Shown in pieces: positions 18,271 to 27,918 of a stretch of 64,000 nucleotides of DNA. The DNA comes from Methylophilus rhizosphaerae. GTDB taxonomy: Bacteria; Pseudomonadota; Gammaproteobacteria; Burkholderiales; Methylophilaceae. Positions within the stretch are counted from its first letter, which is position 1. Every line of letters begins with the position of its first letter. The stretch covers positions 124,001 to 188,000 of the forward strand of contig NZ_FNFX01000003.1 of the NCBI RefSeq assembly GCF_900100975.1, read 5' to 3'. Under the pieces are notes generated by a model. That model saw only the letters and a list, made by a program, of their open reading frames with translations, was not told the origin of the DNA and did no database searches. Made by a program: the position numbers and the translations under genes.

Positions 18271-20223
18271 ATGGCCAGACCAAAAGCAGATAAAAGTTTA
18301 GATAAAGAACTCGGAATCAACGAAGTCGAAACCCCTAAAGATCCCGCCACCCAGGCCCTGGATGCCGAAGCACGCCGTACCCGCCTGAAAACCCTGATTG
18401 TTCTGGGTAAAGAGCGCGGCTACCTCACTTACGCCGAAATCAACGATCACCTGCCGGATGATGTGCAGGACTCGGAGCAGATCGAAAGTATTATCGGCAT
18501 GATCAATGACATGGGTATCCAGGTCTATGAAGAAGCGCCTGATGCCGAAGTGTTGCTCATGTCTGATGCGCCACCCGCCGTCACTGATGAAGACGCTGCC
18601 GAAGAGGCCGAGCAGGCCCTGGCGACTGTGGACTCCGAATTTGGCCGTACGACCGACCCGGTGCGTATGTACATGCGCGAAATGGGCACGGTAGACCTGC
18701 TGACACGGGAAGGCGAGATTGAAATTGCCAAGCGTATTGAAGATGGCCTCAAGCACATGGTGCAGGCGATTGCTGCCTGTCCGACAACCATCGCCCAGCT
18801 GCTGGAGATGGTCGACAAGGTCGAAAAAGATGAGATGAGCGTCGAAGAGCTGGTCGATGGCTTGATTGATAGCGACCTGGGGCTGGATGACGCGCTGGCC
18901 GTGGCTGAAACCGAAGAAGAAAACAGCGACGAAGAAGAGGAAGACGAAGAGGAAGAGGACGACGATGGTGCCAAGGCTTCTGCTATGTCTGCCGAAGCAC
19001 TGGCACGACTCAAGGACGAGGTTATGAACCGCTTCTCCGTGATCCGGGCAACCAACGCCAAAATGAACGAGATCCGCACTACCGTTGGTACGCAGAATGA
19101 CGAATACAAAGACCTGCACCAGCAAGTGCTGGATGAGCTGACTGCTTTCCGTTTTTCAGCCAAACAGGTAGAAGCTTTGTGTGATCAGGTGCGCAGCATG
19201 GTCGAAGAAGTGCGTACACACGAACGCAAAATCATGGACTTCTGTGTAGACAAAGCCAATATGCCGCGCCAGCAATTCATCAAGAGCTTTGTAGGTAACG
19301 AAGTAAACCTGGACTGGCTGGATAGTGAACTGGCTGGTAAACCGGCCTATGCCGAGCGTTTGGAACGCTTCAGGCACTCCATCCTGGATCAGCAGGAGCG
19401 CTTGCAGAACCTGCAGAACCGTGTCGGCCTGCCGATCAAAGAGCTGCGTGAAATCAACAAACAAATGACCACCGGCGAAGCCCGTGCCCGTCGCGCCAAA
19501 CGCGAGATGATTGAAGCTAACTTGCGCCTGGTGATTTCGATTGCCAAAAAATACACCAACCGCGGCTTGCAGTTCCTTGATTTAATTCAGGAAGGCAACA
19601 TCGGCCTGATGAAAGCGGTGGATAAATTTGAATACCGCCGTGGTTACAAATTCTCTACTTACGCAACATGGTGGATCCGCCAGGCGATTACGCGCTCCAT
19701 TGCTGACCAGGCACGTACTATCCGTATCCCGGTACACATGATAGAAACCATCAACAAAATGAACCGTATCAGCCGCCAGATCCTGCAGGAAACCGGCCTC
19801 GAACCTGATCCGGCAACCCTGGCTGAGAAAATGGAAATGCCGGAAGAGAAAATCCGCAAAATCCTCAAAATCAGCAAAGAACCGATCTCGATGGAAACCC
19901 CGATTGGTGATGATGAAGACTCTCATCTGGGTGACTTTATCGAAGACAACACCACCCTGGCCCCGATGGACGCAGCGGTTTACGCCAGCCTGCGCGATGC
20001 GACCAGTGAGGTGCTGGAGTCACTGACGCCACGCGAGGCTAAAGTGCTGCGCATGCGCTTTGGTATCGAAATGAACACTGACCACACGCTGGAAGAAGTG
20101 GGCAAACAGTTTGACGTGACCCGTGAACGTATCCGTCAGATCGAAGCGAAAGCACTGCGCAAACTGCGTCACCCGACCCGTTCGGAGCGCCTGCGCAGCT
20201 TCTTAGAAAACGGTCAGGATTAG
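18271..20223 (+). CDS. rpoD: RpoD primary sigma factor (sigma-70)
   Basis: The housekeeping sigma subunit of RNA polymerase. It has region 1.1 at the N terminus, an acidic insertion of Glu/Asp near residues 215-235 that is typical of proteobacterial RpoD, and region 1.2 [19 protein letters not shown]. Regions 2.3-2.4 read [20 protein letters not shown]-like [20 protein letters not shown]. Region 4.2 contains [21 protein letters not shown] use ATG 18271 (650 residues); GTG 18259 would add MESA. It is followed 20 bases on by tRNA-Ile. Confidence 0.97.
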   Translation: MARPKADKSLDKELGINEVETPKDPATQALDAEARRTRLKTLIVLGKERGYLTYAEINDHLPDDVQDSEQIESIIGMINDMGIQVYEEAPDAEVLLMSDAPPAVTDEDAAEEAEQALATVDSEFGRTTDPVRMYMREMGTVDLLTREGEIEIAKRIEDGLKHMVQAIAACPTTIAQLLEMVDKVEKDEMSVEELVDGLIDSDLGLDDALAVAETEEENSDEEEEDEEEEDDDGAKASAMSAEALARLKDEVMNRFSVIRATNAKMNEIRTTVGTQNDEYKDLHQQVLDELTAFRFSAKQVEALCDQVRSMVEEVRTHERKIMDFCVDKANMPRQQFIKSFVGNEVNLDWLDSELAGKPAYAERLERFRHSILDQQERLQNLQNRVGLPIKELREINKQMTTGEARARRAKREMIEANLRLVISIAKKYTNRGLQFLDLIQEGNIGLMKAVDKFEYRRGYKFSTYATWWIRQAITRSIADQARTIRIPVHMIETINKMNRISRQILQETGLEPDPATLAEKMEMPEEKIRKILKISKEPISMETPIGDDEDSHLGDFIEDNTTLAPMDAAVYASLRDATSEVLESLTPREAKVLRMRFGIEMNTDHTLEEVGKQFDVTRERIRQIEAKALRKLRHPTRSERLRSFLENGQD

Positions 20224-20243
20224 TTTATAATCCAACCCTTTCC

Positions 20244-20322
<79 letters not shown>

Positions 20323-20330
20323 ATAAAATC

Positions 20331-20362
20331 AAAGGGTTACGTTAATTCGTAACCCTTTTTTA
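20331..20362 (+). terminator. Rho-independent terminator behind tRNA-Ile
   Basis: The stem AAGGGTTACG/CGTAACCCTT with a TTAATT loop is followed by T residues. It is inside element 1 and replaces the original terminator now found after attR at 44944. Confidence 0.88.
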
Positions 20363-20442
20363 TTTTGGAAGTTCAACAAAAGTTCAACTGAGCTTTAAAG
20401 GTGCGGGAAGTTTAGAGAAGTTTGCAAATTATTTGTTTCAAT

Positions 20443-21063
20443 TTAACTCTTTGAATCGGTGCGAAGCATTCCGCCATTTTCGTCAAACTTGATTAAGAAA
20501 TCATGAACTCTAATCATTTCATTCAGGATTGGTTGAATATGGTGCCGCTCACCTAGCACTTGATAAATCCCCTCATTTAGATAATAGGCCCTAAAAATAT
20601 GGTGTGGAACTTCTGTTTCTTCGGGCCTATTTAGGATAAGGCTTGGAAATATCTGTCCAACAATTCCCTCTTCAAGATAGCGGTCAAGCCGTTCATCAAA
20701 ATGTTCAATGGCATCTCTGAGTTTTTTATTGTGAAATGGGCTAGTGTCATCAACTTCAAAAATTCTTCGCAGGTGCTCAGCACGTTTCTGATGAATATCT
20801 TTCTTGTCCTTCTTCATACCACCAAATGAAGGAAAGAAGTATCTTGAAACTGCACCGCTATGGTTGATGAAATTCTGTAGGCAATCGAGCAACTCATCTT
20901 TTCTGTCTTGAGGTCCAATTTGGCCATGGGATATAGCTTCAATGTATTTGGAGGCTCTACTACATGCCTGAAGTGCGGATGCTGTATTGAAGAGCATGGA
21001 TTGAATGTAAAAGGCTTGGTAGGGTGCATGTATTGAGAACTGCCCGTCATGTTCAACTATCAT
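20443..21063 (-). CDS. Unrecognised HEPN-like protein
   Basis: I do not recognise this protein by name. It is about 206 residues from ATG 21063, which has the ribosome site AAGGGAG seven bases upstream; a GTG at 21081 would add six residues. It is mostly helical. A possible HEPN RNase-type motif, Arg-x4-His, is seen in KLRDAIEHFDERLDRYLEE. It is the first gene inside element 1, AT-richer than rpoD, and oriented towards the tRNA. A defence or toxin role would be inference from this motif and location only. Confidence 0.6.
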   Translation of the reverse strand: MIVEHDGQFSIHAPYQAFYIQSMLFNTASALQACSRASKYIEAISHGQIGPQDRKDELLDCLQNFINHSGAVSRYFFPSFGGMKKDKKDIHQKRAEHLRRIFEVDDTSPFHNKKLRDAIEHFDERLDRYLEEGIVGQIFPSLILNRPEETEVPHHIFRAYYLNEGIYQVLGERHHIQPILNEMIRVHDFLIKFDENGGMLRTDSKS

Positions 21064-21204
21064 TTCCACTCCCTTATCCACGTAAAATCACATGGTTTTA
21101 ATATAACTCGTAATTTTATCGTATCGCCGCATCGGCATATTTAACTATGGATCTTGTCTGTTCTGCAGGGGGCGTTAAAAAAGTGAGATTAAATGGCATG
21201 CAGA

Positions 21205-22002
21205 CTATTCAGCGTGGGAGTGGCTCCACACTTTTAGTGAGGAAACCACCAGAATTATTGCCAGCAACGGTAATAAATATGAAGTCGGAATAATCCCAAG
21301 CAAGCGGCCTCCTAAATAAGCACCAACCAGCGAGCCAGCAGCCATAATCAAGAGGAAGCGCTTTTGCTGCTTAATGATGCTGAAGCTCTTATCCCTACTG
21401 TATCTGGTGAAGCCTACAATCATCGTGGGGAGACTGACAGCCAATGACAAACTACCCGCAAGTTTAATATCAGCACCAAACAATAAGACAATCGTCGGGA
21501 TTAGCAACTCACCTCCAGCCACACCCATTAGGGCAGCTACTATCCCAATCCCAAATCCTACAATAATGCCTGTGATGACCAGAGGCACACCAGTAAGCAA
21601 TGCCCCGCTACTTGTGTTCGGCTCATGACCGAACAGCAATGCTACCGCAATCAGCACCAGCAACACCGCAAGCACCCGACAGAGTGTCTTAGACTTCAGC
21701 TTAGTAGCCCATGAGGCACCACACCATGCACCTATTAGGCTACCAGCCAGCAAGGTAACAATCACATCCCATCGTTCCAAGATGCTTGATAAGGATATTG
21801 TCCCCATCCGAAACGGTAATGAGGATGCCACTACGACAAGGCTTAGAGCTTTGTTAAGGATGACCGCTGAGAGTGCATCAAAGCCGAATAGGCCAATCAG
21901 CAATGGGAGTCTGAACTCAGCACCACCGAGCCCAATAAGTCCTCCCAATGTGCCGACAGCAAAGCCACTAGAGAAGACTGGAAGTGGTTTATAGGGTTGC
22001 AT
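21205..22002 (-). CDS. TSUP (TauE/SafE) family membrane permease
   Basis: A sulphite/anion-exporter-like integral membrane protein of 265 residues with about eight helices in two related halves. Family-type glycine motifs are visible: GFAVGTLGGLIGLGGAEFRL near the N terminus and IVAALMGVAGGELLIPTIVLLFG in the second half. It is last in the arsenic operon, 25 bases after ynfA. TSUP proteins export sulphonates, sulphite or other anions. Its substrate here is unknown, though the context suggests metalloid or oxyanion stress. Confidence 0.85.
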   Translation of the reverse strand: MQPYKPLPVFSSGFAVGTLGGLIGLGGAEFRLPLLIGLFGFDALSAVILNKALSLVVVASSLPFRMGTISLSSILERWDVIVTLLAGSLIGAWCGASWATKLKSKTLCRVLAVLLVLIAVALLFGHEPNTSSGALLTGVPLVITGIIVGFGIGIVAALMGVAGGELLIPTIVLLFGADIKLAGSLSLAVSLPTMIVGFTRYSRDKSFSIIKQQKRFLLIMAAGSLVGAYLGGRLLGIIPTSYLLPLLAIILVVSSLKVWSHSHAE

Positions 22003-22027
22003 AGGGTATGCTTACAAAGGCACGTGC

Positions 22028-22357
22028 TTAATTTCTTGGTGCAAACATGATAATTGCCATGCCTAGTAACGCTACACTCGCCCCCAGGAAGTCCCAGTTG
22101 CTAGGTTTTATATCATCGACTGCCCACAGCCAGAAAATGGCTACGAATATATAAACACCACCATATGCTGCGTATACTCTCCCCGCAGCGGAAGGGTGCA
22201 GTGTTAATAACCACGCAAAGATAGCTAATGAAATTGCAGCAGGAATCAACAAGAGTGGGCTTTTATTTTGATTCAGCCACAGATAAGGCAGATAACATCC
22301 AATGATTTCGGCAAGGGCAGTGATCACAAAAAGTGTAATAGTTTTTAATTCAAACAT
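22028..22357 (-). CDS. ynfA: YnfA/UPF0060 family small membrane protein
   Basis: A 109-residue membrane protein with four transmembrane helices, related to small multidrug resistance transporters. It begins with helix [20 protein letters not shown] and carries the family motif [20 protein letters not shown] and [11 protein letters not shown]0060 proteins often sit with arsenic or metal resistance genes, as here between a CDF transporter and a TSUP permease. The actual substrate is not known from sequence. Confidence 0.9.
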   Translation of the reverse strand: MFELKTITLFVITALAEIIGCYLPYLWLNQNKSPLLLIPAAISLAIFAWLLTLHPSAAGRVYAAYGGVYIFVAIFWLWAVDDIKPSNWDFLGASVALLGMAIIMFAPRN

Positions 22358-22401
22358 GACGAAGTTTCTTGAGTTTAACTTAATGAAGAATCAGGCTTCT
22401 G

Positions 22402-23088
22402 TTACTTTTTATTTTGCCTGATTGGCATACTAACGCTAATGGCCACAGGCTGAGGCTGACTAACCGGAGCAGGAGACGGCTGACGCAACTCTTCAAGTGC
22501 CTCCTTCAAGACAGATACAGAGGAGTGCAGGAACAATCCAGCAATAAGAGTCCCTACCGCAATATCAGGCCAGCGTGAGGTTAACCAGTAGCTGGCACCC
22601 GCTGCAATCAATACTCCGACATTAGCAATCAGGTCATTTCGAGAGCATAACCAAGTCGAACTCATGTTTAAGTTGTCGCTTCTGTGTCTATAAAGCATGC
22701 CAAAGCAAACGAGGTTAGCAAACAGAGCAAGCGCACCTATCGTCCCCATAAGCTCAGCATTAGGCACAACTGGATTTAAGACCTTATAGACAGCCTCTAG
22801 TAGCACTCCAACTCCAAAGGCCAGCATGAATACGCCTTTAATCACAGCAGCTACAGCCTGCCAGCGGAGAGACTTTGCCAAGACAAACAAGCTGAAGCCG
22901 TAGACAATTGCATCTCCCAGCATGTCTAAAGAGTCTGCCAACAGTGACGTTGAGTGAGCAACTATGCCGGAGTAGGCTTCAACAACAAACATCACTGCAT
23001 TGATGATTAGAACAGCCCAAAGCACTCGACTATGAGACTCCCTCAAAGCCGTTACTTCGCATCCCTTGTCTTCACAGCAGCTTGCCAT
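22402..23088 (-). CDS. Cation diffusion facilitator-like exporter
   Basis: A 228-residue CDF-family inner-membrane protein with about six helices. The N terminus is Cys-rich (ASCCEDKGC). The first metal-site helix has SLLADSLDMLGDAIVYG, the usual Asp-x3-Asp form. The second site reads SSTWLCSRNDLIANVGV, where the usual His of HxxxD is replaced by Ser/Cys, so metal preference may differ. The cytoplasmic C-terminal domain of classic CDF proteins is absent. It lies 31 bases after arsC in one operon. Confidence 0.85.
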   Translation of the reverse strand: MASCCEDKGCEVTALRESHSRVLWAVLIINAVMFVVEAYSGIVAHSTSLLADSLDMLGDAIVYGFSLFVLAKSLRWQAVAAVIKGVFMLAFGVGVLLEAVYKVLNPVVPNAELMGTIGALALFANLVCFGMLYRHRSDNLNMSSTWLCSRNDLIANVGVLIAAGASYWLTSRWPDIAVGTLIAGLFLHSSVSVLKEALEELRQPSPAPVSQPQPVAISVSMPIRQNKK

Positions 23089-23119
23089 CAGTAATCCAGA
23101 GTGTGACTAGATAAACTGA

Positions 23120-23599
23120 TTATACAGATTCAATCTCACCAATGCGTTGCAACTCCTGCTTTAGCTTTTCTTTGTCACTTAACAACTCAGGGCTTAAACT
23201 TAAGAATGCTTCAATACGCTTGCGAAGTATTGAGTATGCCTTGATGAATGAGGCGTCAACTTCAGCGTCTGTGCCTGTCGCCTTGGCTGGGTCATCCACT
23301 CCCCAATGCGCTCTTAGTACGTTGCCAAGATAAGCTGGACAGGTCTCCCCTGCTGCATTGCTGCATACTGTAATCACGATGTCTGGTGTCACTGGTAGGT
23401 TATCCCATGACTTACTGTAATAACCGTCGGTAGCTATGCCTTCACGCTTAAGCAACGCTATAGAACGTGGATGCACCTCACCTGTAGGCTGACTCCCTGC
23501 ACTCATTGCTTTCGTGCCTTCTGGCGCTAAAGCGTTGAATGTAGCTTCAGCTAGGATTGAGCGGCAGGAGTTACCTGTACATAAAAATAGGATGTTCAT
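23120..23599 (-). CDS. arsC: ArsC arsenate reductase, low-molecular-weight phosphatase type
   Basis: It reduces arsenate to arsenite so that Acr3 can export it. The P-loop catalytic motif CTGNSCRS (Cys-x5-Arg) is at residues 7-14 and the general acid Asp lies in WGVDDPAKATG. The family uses thioredoxin or glutaredoxin; here a second Cys pair (TVCSNAAGETCPAY) is present near residues 80-90, in agreement with the thioredoxin-coupled type. It has 159 residues. It begins 16 bases after acr3. Confidence 0.93.
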   Translation of the reverse strand: MNILFLCTGNSCRSILAEATFNALAPEGTKAMSAGSQPTGEVHPRSIALLKREGIATDGYYSKSWDNLPVTPDIVITVCSNAAGETCPAYLGNVLRAHWGVDDPAKATGTDAEVDASFIKAYSILRKRIEAFLSLSPELLSDKEKLKQELQRIGEIESV

Positions 23600-23615
23600 T
23601 TATAACTTTCGATTG

Positions 23616-24662
23616 TTAGGCAGTTTCGTACCAATCACGGCTACGATTAACGATAGCCACTACAGACAACATGACAGGCACCTCAATGAGCACACCGACA
23701 ACAGTGGCTAACGCTGCACCTGAGTTGAACCCAAATAGAGCGATAGCCGTTGCTACAGCCAGCTCAAAGAAGTTTGATGCACCAATCAGGGCAGACGGAG
23801 CTGCTACACAGTGAGCCACCTTGAGCTTCTTATTCAGCCAGTAAGCCAGCATGGAATTGAAATACACCTGAATGATGATAGGCACAGCTAACAAAGCGAT
23901 GACAAACGGCTGTGCGATTATCTGTTGACCTTGGAAGCCAAACAGCAAGACCAGTGTGGCAAGTAGAGCAGACAGAGATACAGGCTGAATGCGCTTAAGC
24001 AATGCATCAAGTGCTCTCGGACGACCTGCCAGCAAGACCTCACGTATAAACTGACTGATGACCACAGGCACGACAATGAACAACAGCAGAGACAGTACGA
24101 GTGTGTCCCATGGTACGACGATACTGGACAGACCTAACAGCAACGCTACCAGCGGCGCAAAGGCAAACAGCATAATGGCATCATTCAGTGCAACTTGAGA
24201 CAGCGTGAACCTAGGTTCTCCACCACATAAGCCACTCCAGACAAATACCATCGCCGTGCATGGGGCAGCCGCTAACAAAATCAGGCCTGCTATATAACTG
24301 TCAATCTGGTCTGCGGGTAACAAGTCACCGAATAAGTGCCGGATAAATATCCAAGCTAGCAAGGCCATAGAAAAAGGCTTCACTATCCAGTTGATGAACA
24401 ATGTGACGCCTATCCCTTTGCCATGCGCCAGAACATCGCCCATGGTCTTGAAGTCAATTTTAAGCAGCATGGGGATAATCATGAACCATATGAGGACAGC
24501 CACAGGTAGATTTACTTCAGCCACCTTGAGACCGCCTACAGCTTGGAAAAAGCTAGGGAATACCTGACCTAATCCAATGCCGACCACAATGCAGCCAAGC
24601 ACCCACCATGTCAGGTTACGCTCAAAGCTACTGATTACGCTTGGTTGGGCAGTAGCATTCAT
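23616..24662 (-). CDS. acr3: Acr3 family arsenite efflux permease
   Basis: An arsenite/H+ antiporter of the ACR3 family with ten predicted helices and 348 residues. It shows FERNLTWWVLGCIVVGIGLG, the family's helix-4 Cys region AAAPCTAMVFVWSGLCGGEP (the Cys of this motif is needed for arsenite transport), and VALNDAIMLFAFAPLVALLL. It starts immediately after the stop codon of the upstream glyoxalase-fold gene (ATG 24662 abuts the stop), so the two are strictly coupled. Confidence 0.94.
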   Translation of the reverse strand: MNATAQPSVISSFERNLTWWVLGCIVVGIGLGQVFPSFFQAVGGLKVAEVNLPVAVLIWFMIIPMLLKIDFKTMGDVLAHGKGIGVTLFINWIVKPFSMALLAWIFIRHLFGDLLPADQIDSYIAGLILLAAAPCTAMVFVWSGLCGGEPRFTLSQVALNDAIMLFAFAPLVALLLGLSSIVVPWDTLVLSLLLFIVVPVVISQFIREVLLAGRPRALDALLKRIQPVSLSALLATLVLLFGFQGQQIIAQPFVIALLAVPIIIQVYFNSMLAYWLNKKLKVAHCVAAPSALIGASNFFELAVATAIALFGFNSGAALATVVGVLIEVPVMLSVVAIVNRSRDWYETA

Positions 24663-25121
24663 TTAGCAGCACTTCTTTCTTGTAGCGAACTCAATCTTTT
24701 GAGTGGCAGGAATGCAGCAGGCCGCGCTATGTTCTGGTGTTTCTTGTCCGCTAAATGTAGGTGCACTGTCTAATGTGCGGTAAGTTTCCCAAGCAATGCC
24801 TGAAGGGTCTTGCACCCAATGCTTGTCTGACTTTGCATAGCAGCAAGTCGTGCCCTCCTCAGTCACCAAGCTAAGCTCTGCCTTTTCTAAGCGCTCTTTG
24901 ATTTCCTCAAGCTCAGACTCATTCTCAACCTGAATCCCAATGTGGTCTAAGCCAGCTTTAGCGCCACGCTTGCTAATGGCAAAGTTAACTAACGGGTCAT
25001 CCAACATCCACTTGGCATAGTCCGGTTTAGATACGGTTGGAGATGCGCCAAAAAGGTTGCTATAGAAGCCGACACTCTGAGTGATGTCGTCAACGGAGAC
25101 ATGCAAATGCATACGTTTCAT
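24663..25121 (-). CDS. arsI: ArsI/CadI-type glyoxalase-fold protein
   Basis: A vicinal-oxygen-chelate fold protein of 152 residues. It resembles ArsI C-As lyases, which split methyl groups from trivalent organoarsenicals, and the related CadI family. Metal ligands can be placed in MHLHVSVDD, DHIGIQVEN and SGIAWETY, and the paired Cys typical of ArsI in EEGTTCCYAKSDKHWV. The C terminus is an extra Cys-rich tail (SAACCIPAT, TRKKCC) that could bind As(III). Its start overlaps the arsR stop by four bases. Some relatives are annotated only as heavy-metal responsive, so lyase activity is inferred. Confidence 0.82.
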   Translation of the reverse strand: MKRMHLHVSVDDITQSVGFYSNLFGASPTVSKPDYAKWMLDDPLVNFAISKRGAKAGLDHIGIQVENESELEEIKERLEKAELSLVTEEGTTCCYAKSDKHWVQDPSGIAWETYRTLDSAPTFSGQETPEHSAACCIPATQKIEFATRKKCC

Positions 25122-25459
25122 GATTCGTTACCTTTCTCGGAATTACAGCTTGTTACATCGGGACAGCAATTGTTGACACCTGCACAGCAATTCTCAGTGA
25201 GGTATGCAAGCAAACCATTCATAGCCGCATAGTTTGCTGTGTAGTAAATGAATCTACTGACCTGGCGTGAGTTAATCAGTCCGGCATAGCTCAGTTCTTT
25301 AAGGTGGAAAGAGAGCGTGCTTGGCGGTATTTTTAGCTGCTCACCAATACTTCCCGCTGGTAGCCCTTCAATTCCTGCTTGAACGAGCAAGCGGAATATC
25401 TCCAAGCGTGCCTCTTGAGCGATTGATGAGAGTTGTGTCACTGCCGATTTAATATCCAT
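25118..25459 (-). CDS. arsR: ArsR family arsenic-responsive repressor
   Basis: A winged-helix repressor. The DNA-recognition region is EQLKIPPSTLSFHLKELSYA and the preceding helix is QLSSIAQEARLEIFRLLV. Cysteines that probably bind As(III) cluster at the C terminus (ENCCAGVNNCCPDVTSC). The start is set at ATG 25459 (MDIKSAV); an upstream frame adds a poorly conserved tail across the putative operator at 25469-25488. It is first in the ars operon and probably represses it. Confidence 0.9.
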   Translation of the reverse strand: MDIKSAVTQLSSIAQEARLEIFRLLVQAGIEGLPAGSIGEQLKIPPSTLSFHLKELSYAGLINSRQVSRFIYYTANYAAMNGLLAYLTENCCAGVNNCCPDVTSCNSEKGNES

Positions 25460-25468
25460 ATATTCTAT

Positions 25469-25488
25469 ATTTCCACAATTATGGAAAT
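25469..25488 (-). promoter_or_regulatory. Putative ArsR operator
   Basis: A 20-bp dyad ATTTCCA-CAATTA-TGGAAAT lies ten bases upstream of the arsR start codon. Dyads of this size directly in front of arsR are usual ArsR binding sites, so the operon is probably autorepressed here. Confidence 0.6.
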
Positions 25489-25539
25489 AATGCAAATGAA
25501 ATTCAAAAATTAAGTTTATTGATAATGATAAAAATTATC

Positions 25540-26562
25540 TTAGTCGTGCAAGGATGAACCGGAGTGTAGCTTAGCTAATGGGTTAAGGCTTAGGGTTTCT
25601 TGTAAGTGCTCTGGAGATAGGTGAGCGTAACGCATTGTCATCGCAAGGCTAGAGTGCCCAAGGATTTTTTGCAATGCGATGATATTGCCTCCGTTGATCA
25701 TAAAATGACTCGCAAAACTGTGCCTCAGAATATGAGTTAGTTGGCCTTCAGATAATTTAAGGCTAGCCTGCTCAAGAGCTTCCCTGAAAGCAGAGTAAGC
25801 TGATGAAAATATCCTTTGGCCATTTTTATGAGTTTTATGATGTTCAGTAAGCTGTGATTCGAGATCTCTTGAAATAGGAATAGATCTGGCCTTGGTAGAT
25901 TTTGTGTTCACATACTGAATAAGACCATTCTTCACTTGAGATATACGTAAAGCTTCTGCCTCGCCCCATCTACTGCCTGTTGCTAAGCAAACTTTGGTGA
26001 TCAGCATGACATGGGGATTAGTAGATAACTCGAGGCGCTTTAACAGTTTTTGGATTTGAGGGAGAGTTAGATATGAAAGCTCTTGTTCTTGAATTTTAAA
26101 AGCTCTAAGTTGAGATAGTGGGTTAGCTTTCTTCCAATTGCCCAAGCGGATATTCTCATTGAAAACAGCTCTTAAATAAGCATGTTCCCGATTGAGAGTA
26201 TTTGGCTTGATTCCAGCCTCAATTCTTTTAATTCTGTAATGTGCAAATTGTTCAGTTGAGAAAGTTTCTGCTTTGGGATTCCCCATTGAGTCGCACATAG
26301 TTAAGAGCAGTCTTTTTCGTCTCAAGCCGTCATTGAGTTCTACACCATGATACTGATACCAGGACTCTACTAACTCTCTTAAATATCTAGTGTCTTTCTT
26401 TGGTGGAACCCAGTCAGATGACTCTTGTGTTTTAGCTTGGACATAACGATCCCATGCAATTGCTTCGGCTTTTGTTTTGAAGGTCTTTTTGACCCGCTTA
26501 CCCGATCTGCCACCAGGTTGAATATCTACTTGCCATCCGGTTTTTACTTGATTTATCGCCAT
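25540..26562 (-). CDS. Tyrosine integrase of element 1
   Basis: A phage-type tyrosine recombinase, probably catalysing insertion into tRNA-Ile. The ATG at 26562 (MAINQVKTGWQVDI) gives 340 residues. A short N-terminal arm-binding type domain is followed by a SAM-like core domain near residues 55-150. Catalytic residues are Arg in ATGSRWGEAEAL, His and Arg in THILRHSFASHFM, His in ILGHSSLAMTMRYAH, and the nucleophile Tyr in that same stretch. It lies 5 kb from attL, separated by the arsenic operon, an unusual distance suggesting later cargo gain between int and att. Confidence 0.9.
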   Translation of the reverse strand: MAINQVKTGWQVDIQPGGRSGKRVKKTFKTKAEAIAWDRYVQAKTQESSDWVPPKKDTRYLRELVESWYQYHGVELNDGLRRKRLLLTMCDSMGNPKAETFSTEQFAHYRIKRIEAGIKPNTLNREHAYLRAVFNENIRLGNWKKANPLSQLRAFKIQEQELSYLTLPQIQKLLKRLELSTNPHVMLITKVCLATGSRWGEAEALRISQVKNGLIQYVNTKSTKARSIPISRDLESQLTEHHKTHKNGQRIFSSAYSAFREALEQASLKLSEGQLTHILRHSFASHFMINGGNIIALQKILGHSSLAMTMRYAHLSPEHLQETLSLNPLAKLHSGSSLHD

Positions 26563-26743
26563 AATATTTCTCAGTCTTAGCACGCATTGCTCAACAATAT
26601 CTTACTGTGCGTGACATCAGAAAAGCGGACAAATAAATATAATTAAATAATTAAGTATTTATATTATTTGAAATTGAGCGGTCATTTATTGTTAATTAGC
26701 ATTACTTCATATATTCGTTAACTAACTATGTGAGGTAATATTG

Positions 26744-26980
26744 ATGAACAATAAAGAAAATACAACCGGTTCAAGCGAGTCTCCAGAATTCAGTGTTCAG
26801 CACAGCATTACGCATCCATTAGTTTCTAGGGAAAGATTCGCTGATTTGACAGGCTTGCCATTGGGAGTGGTGATAGGGTTTATCAATAAAGGCTATTTAC
26901 CGACTTATTCTATTGGCAAATATAGTTTGGTAAATATTGAGCTCTTAAGAAAACGTTGCCTTGAGTCTGGGCATTCATAA
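26744..26980 (+). CDS. Excisionase/AlpA-like DNA-binding protein
   Basis: A 78-residue protein with a MerR-like helix-turn-helix typical of excisionases and AlpA regulators: VSRERFADLTGLPLGVVIGF then NKGYLPTYSIGKYSLVNIEL. The ATG at 26744 has a GAGGT site eight bases upstream. It is divergent from the integrase and immediately upstream of the TrfA-like gene, so it may act as recombination directionality factor or switch between integrated and replicating states. The role is inferred. Confidence 0.65.
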   Translation: MNNKENTTGSSESPEFSVQHSITHPLVSRERFADLTGLPLGVVIGFINKGYLPTYSIGKYSLVNIELLRKRCLESGHS

Positions 26981-26994
26981 GAAGCTGGCCAAGA

Positions 26995-27918
26995 ATGTTA
27001 GATGACACTGATCATGAAACCGGAGTTAACGGTGCTCGTACTAGTGAGGCCGATCTTCATCTGCATCCCTTTCCAAAGATTGCAAAAAAAGCTTTAGAAG
27101 CTAAGTTAAAAAAAACTAATAGTGATAGCAAGCGACTGCAAAATAAACAAGTTTGTAATGTTGCAAAGCAATTGCCATTATGGAGTGATGGACTTCGCTG
27201 TTTACCAAATGAAATTGCTCAGTCAGCATTATTTAATGCGAAAAATAGAAGGCAAGCGAGAGAGTATTTGAGGCAATCCAATATTGCAGTTATTGGAGAG
27301 ACTAGGATTACTTTCACTGGTGAGGAATTGCGCCAAGATGATGAAACGGTGTGGTTGCAACTGCTGCACCTGGCGAAAGAATGCCCGTTAGGTAACACCG
27401 TTAATTTCACCCCATATTCCCTTTGTAAGGCAGTTGGATGGTCTATAGATGGACGAAGCTATGAGCGTTTACGTCAATCCTTAGGACGCATGCAAGCGAC
27501 TTCTTTGTCTATTTACTCTGAGAGGTTAAAAGAAGGGGTGAGTCTTTCAATGATACCGATGTTCAAATGGCGCAATGAGACAGGTATGGCCTTAAGTCAA
27601 TATCAAGTTAAGGTAGCACCTGAATTATTAGCGTTATTTGGAGATGTTCATTACACCAAGCTCGAATGGTCGCAACGCTGTGCCTTGCCCGACGGAATGG
27701 CTACTTGGCTGCATAGTTACTATGCTAGTCACAGTAAACCCTATGCCGTGAAAATTGGCACTTTGAAGCGCGGTGCAGGCATCGCAACTGAAAACTTGGC
27801 CTCGCTACGCCAGTTAATTGAGAGGGCATTAACAAAGTTAGTCGATGTGGGATTCTTGGAGTCTTGGCAAATAATGGGTGAATTGGTGCATGTCAAACGT
27901 AAGCTTAAACTGAAATGA
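26995..27918 (+). CDS. trfA: TrfA-family plasmid replication initiator
   Basis: A 307-residue protein matching the TrfA family of broad-host-range IncP plasmids, which binds iterons and opens the origin. Recognisable stretches are EARQYLR-like REYLRQSNIAVIGETRITFT, ELRQDDETVWLQLLHLAKE, VNFTPYSLCKAVGWSIDGRS and YERLRQSLGRMQATSLSIYS. The first 65 residues are basic and variable. It sits 14 bases after the excisionase-like gene. Four iterons and a DnaA box follow directly (27922-28116), so a working replicon is likely. Confidence 0.9.
   Translation: MLDDTDHETGVNGARTSEADLHLHPFPKIAKKALEAKLKKTNSDSKRLQNKQVCNVAKQLPLWSDGLRCLPNEIAQSALFNAKNRRQAREYLRQSNIAVIGETRITFTGEELRQDDETVWLQLLHLAKECPLGNTVNFTPYSLCKAVGWSIDGRSYERLRQSLGRMQATSLSIYSERLKEGVSLSMIPMFKWRNETGMALSQYQVKVAPELLALFGDVHYTKLEWSQRCALPDGMATWLHSYYASHSKPYAVKIGTLKRGAGIATENLASLRQLIERALTKLVDVGFLESWQIMGELVHVKRKLKLK

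Noticed and set aside
25540-26562. The 25.5-kb integrase as part of the chromosome XerC/D pair
   Set aside because: It lies within the att-bounded element, is longer and starts with an extra phage-type N-terminal segment; xerD is at 11705.
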